A stretch of DNA of 64,000 nucleotides from Globodera rostochiensis (taxonomy: Eukaryota > Nematoda > Chromadorea > Rhabditida > Heteroderidae): NCBI GenBank assembly GCA_018350325.1, contig JAEVLN010000010.1, positions 1,612,001 to 1,676,000 on the forward strand, given 5' to 3'. Numbering within the stretch: position 1 is the stretch's first letter; every line of letters begins with the position of its first letter. The notes under the pieces were generated by a model, which was not told where the DNA came from, ran no database searches, and was given only the letters and a program-made list of their open reading frames with translations. Positions 63,057 through 64,000 of this stretch are shown here, piece by piece. The translations under genes and the position numbers were made by a program.

Positions 63057-63853
63057 ATGGGCATACTTTTTCGTCTTTTGTTTGTTTTGTTGGCGGTTAC
63101 TTTTCTGTGCATTTACTGCGAGGACGGGCGCATTTTTCACCATCAAATTCACTATAAAAATTGCAGTAAATAAGAAAATATAAATTTTATATTTTTAAAA
63201 ATAAAATAAAAATGGACACCATTTTTTTAGAGTCACAATTTGAAGTCGTTTGGCGTGTTGGACTGTGTTCGCAAGGATCGTTGTAATTTTGTGCGCGGAA
63301 AGGAATATCAAATGCAAATTGGCTTCAAGCCGGGTATAAGGGAAAAGCTTAATTAATTCTATTTCTTGGTGAAAATCGCCGAGTTGAGCAGTTGAAAACG
63401 CAGTCTTGGTCGCATTTGGGCCGATGCACACGGCGCGCTGACAAAGTTTCACATGGAAAAATGGTTGTTGGCATTGTGCCAACGCACAATTTGTTGTTTT
63501 TTAAGCATTTTTATTTCAGAAAATGCCTGCATCGTCAGCAACATCACTTGTCCGCTTGAGCACGGTCGGACATATTGGTATCTATTGCCAATCGGTTTGT
63601 TCGTCCAATACAAAAAGCATTTTGGGGGCAAATTTTCAGGAGTTTTTCTCAAGGAATATATTTTAATTAATTTAATGTTTAAAATAATAATTTTTTTTAA
63701 TTTTTAGGTGTCTATTCTGAGCGAATTTCCGAAAGTCGATGTCCAAGTGAACTGGTTGCTGACCAGCCCCGAAGTTGCAACTCGAAAAGACCAAAAATTT
63801 CCGTTAAGCGCGAAGTTTGCGTCAAGTTTTTGGGCAAAGTGATCGATCTGTGA
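63057..63853 (+). pseudogene. ML-domain (NPC2-like) gene with broken frame
   Basis: ML proteins are small secreted lipid-binding proteins; NPC2 carries sterols in lysosomes. Pieces in order: 63057-63165 (signal peptide ILFRLLFVLLAVTFLCIYC, then HYKNC), 63231-63333 (SFGVLDCV, CNFVRGKEYQMQIGFKP), about 63404-63465 (WADAHGALTKFHME), 63520-63641 (NACIVSNITCPLEHGRTYWY) and 63708-63853 (FPKVDVQVNWLLTSP; VCVKFLGKVIDL, TGA). The cysteine spacing and Trp-Leu strand match the ML family. Exons 1 and 2 and exons 2 and 3 do not join in phase, and the last exon changes frame between LLTSP and VCVKF. Three frame problems in one small gene suggest a decayed copy; uncorrected base errors are the alternative. 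Confidence 0.65.
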
Positions 63854-64000
63854 AGAAAATTAAACAATTTCAATTTATGCTACATTGTTAATTCACTGAA
63901 ATCACACAAATTGGTACATTTGCACAATGGTTTTTTAAGTTGAAAAACAAGAACATATGATGATCTCCATTTTGTCGAATTGCGAAAATTTGTGACTGAA

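Overview
The window looks like nuclear DNA of a nematode, most likely a plant-parasitic tylenchid close to the cyst nematodes. It is strongly AT-rich. Genes are split by many short introns, usually 40-70 bases with T-rich acceptors. The recognisable families are nematode-typical: cuticle collagens, an SRT-type chemoreceptor, a MATH-BTB (BATH) protein, a secreted SPRY protein of the SPRYSEC kind, a stomatin-like protein 2, a LIM-domain protein and an ML/NPC2-like protein. Several introns can only be placed with GC-AG splice sites; frequent GC-AG introns have been reported for Globodera (from memory), which fits but does not prove the placement. No rRNA, tRNA, CRISPR or prokaryotic operon was seen.

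Layout. 0-11 kb (+): a helical orphan protein cut by the window edge, a 1.07-kb GC-rich minisatellite, an orphan 3' fragment, and a long gene whose C-terminal half resembles poly(A) polymerase but has lost its catalytic aspartates. 11-15.4 kb: repeats, a small (-) helix-turn-helix gene fragment, and a complete (+) gene for a signal-peptide protein with four helix-turn-helix units. 16.9-19.7 kb (-): a BATH gene with one frameshift and a nested transposon in an intron. 22.2-25.8 kb (+): secreted SPRY gene with introns stuffed with transposons. 26.7-28.6 kb (-): SRT receptor. 29.4-35.3 kb: a truncated collagen copy, a transmembrane/RING-like gene (+), and the intact parent collagen (-). 36.4-38.3 kb (+): a second, signal-peptide RING-like gene. 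39.4-41.1 kb (-): two small genes that recur as paralogues at 58.9-61.0 kb. 42.4-44.6 kb (+): a second collagen. 45.4 kb (+): Tyr/Gly-rich secreted peptide. 46.4-49.0 kb (-): stomatin-like protein 2. 50.1-50.8 kb: minisatellite. 52.3-56.6 kb (-): an orphan gene built from a duplicated exon block and a secreted 208-residue protein. 57.3 kb: collagen remnant. 61.4-61.9 kb (-): LIM gene. 62.0-62.5 kb: foldback element with telomere-like repeats at its centre. 63.1-63.9 kb (+): ML-domain gene with broken frame.

How it fits together. Housekeeping genes are few (stomatin-like, LIM, collagens). Most of the rest are lineage-type genes: secreted or membrane orphans in paralogous pairs, domain families that nematodes expand (BATH, SRT, SPRY), and proteins that may be parasitism effectors. 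The spaces and introns hold many short non-autonomous transposons. At least nine have terminal inverted repeats flanked by 8-base target duplications (eight exact, one with a single mismatch), the mark of hAT elements, and some sit inside others. The strongest candidates for something undescribed are the pair of signal-peptide/TM genes with an atypical RING finger (30.9-38.3 kb), the secreted helix-turn-helix repeat protein (14.1-15.3 kb) and the inactive poly(A)-polymerase-like protein (5.5-11 kb). Exon boundaries were placed by reading splice signals and checking phase by hand; no transcript or database search was available.
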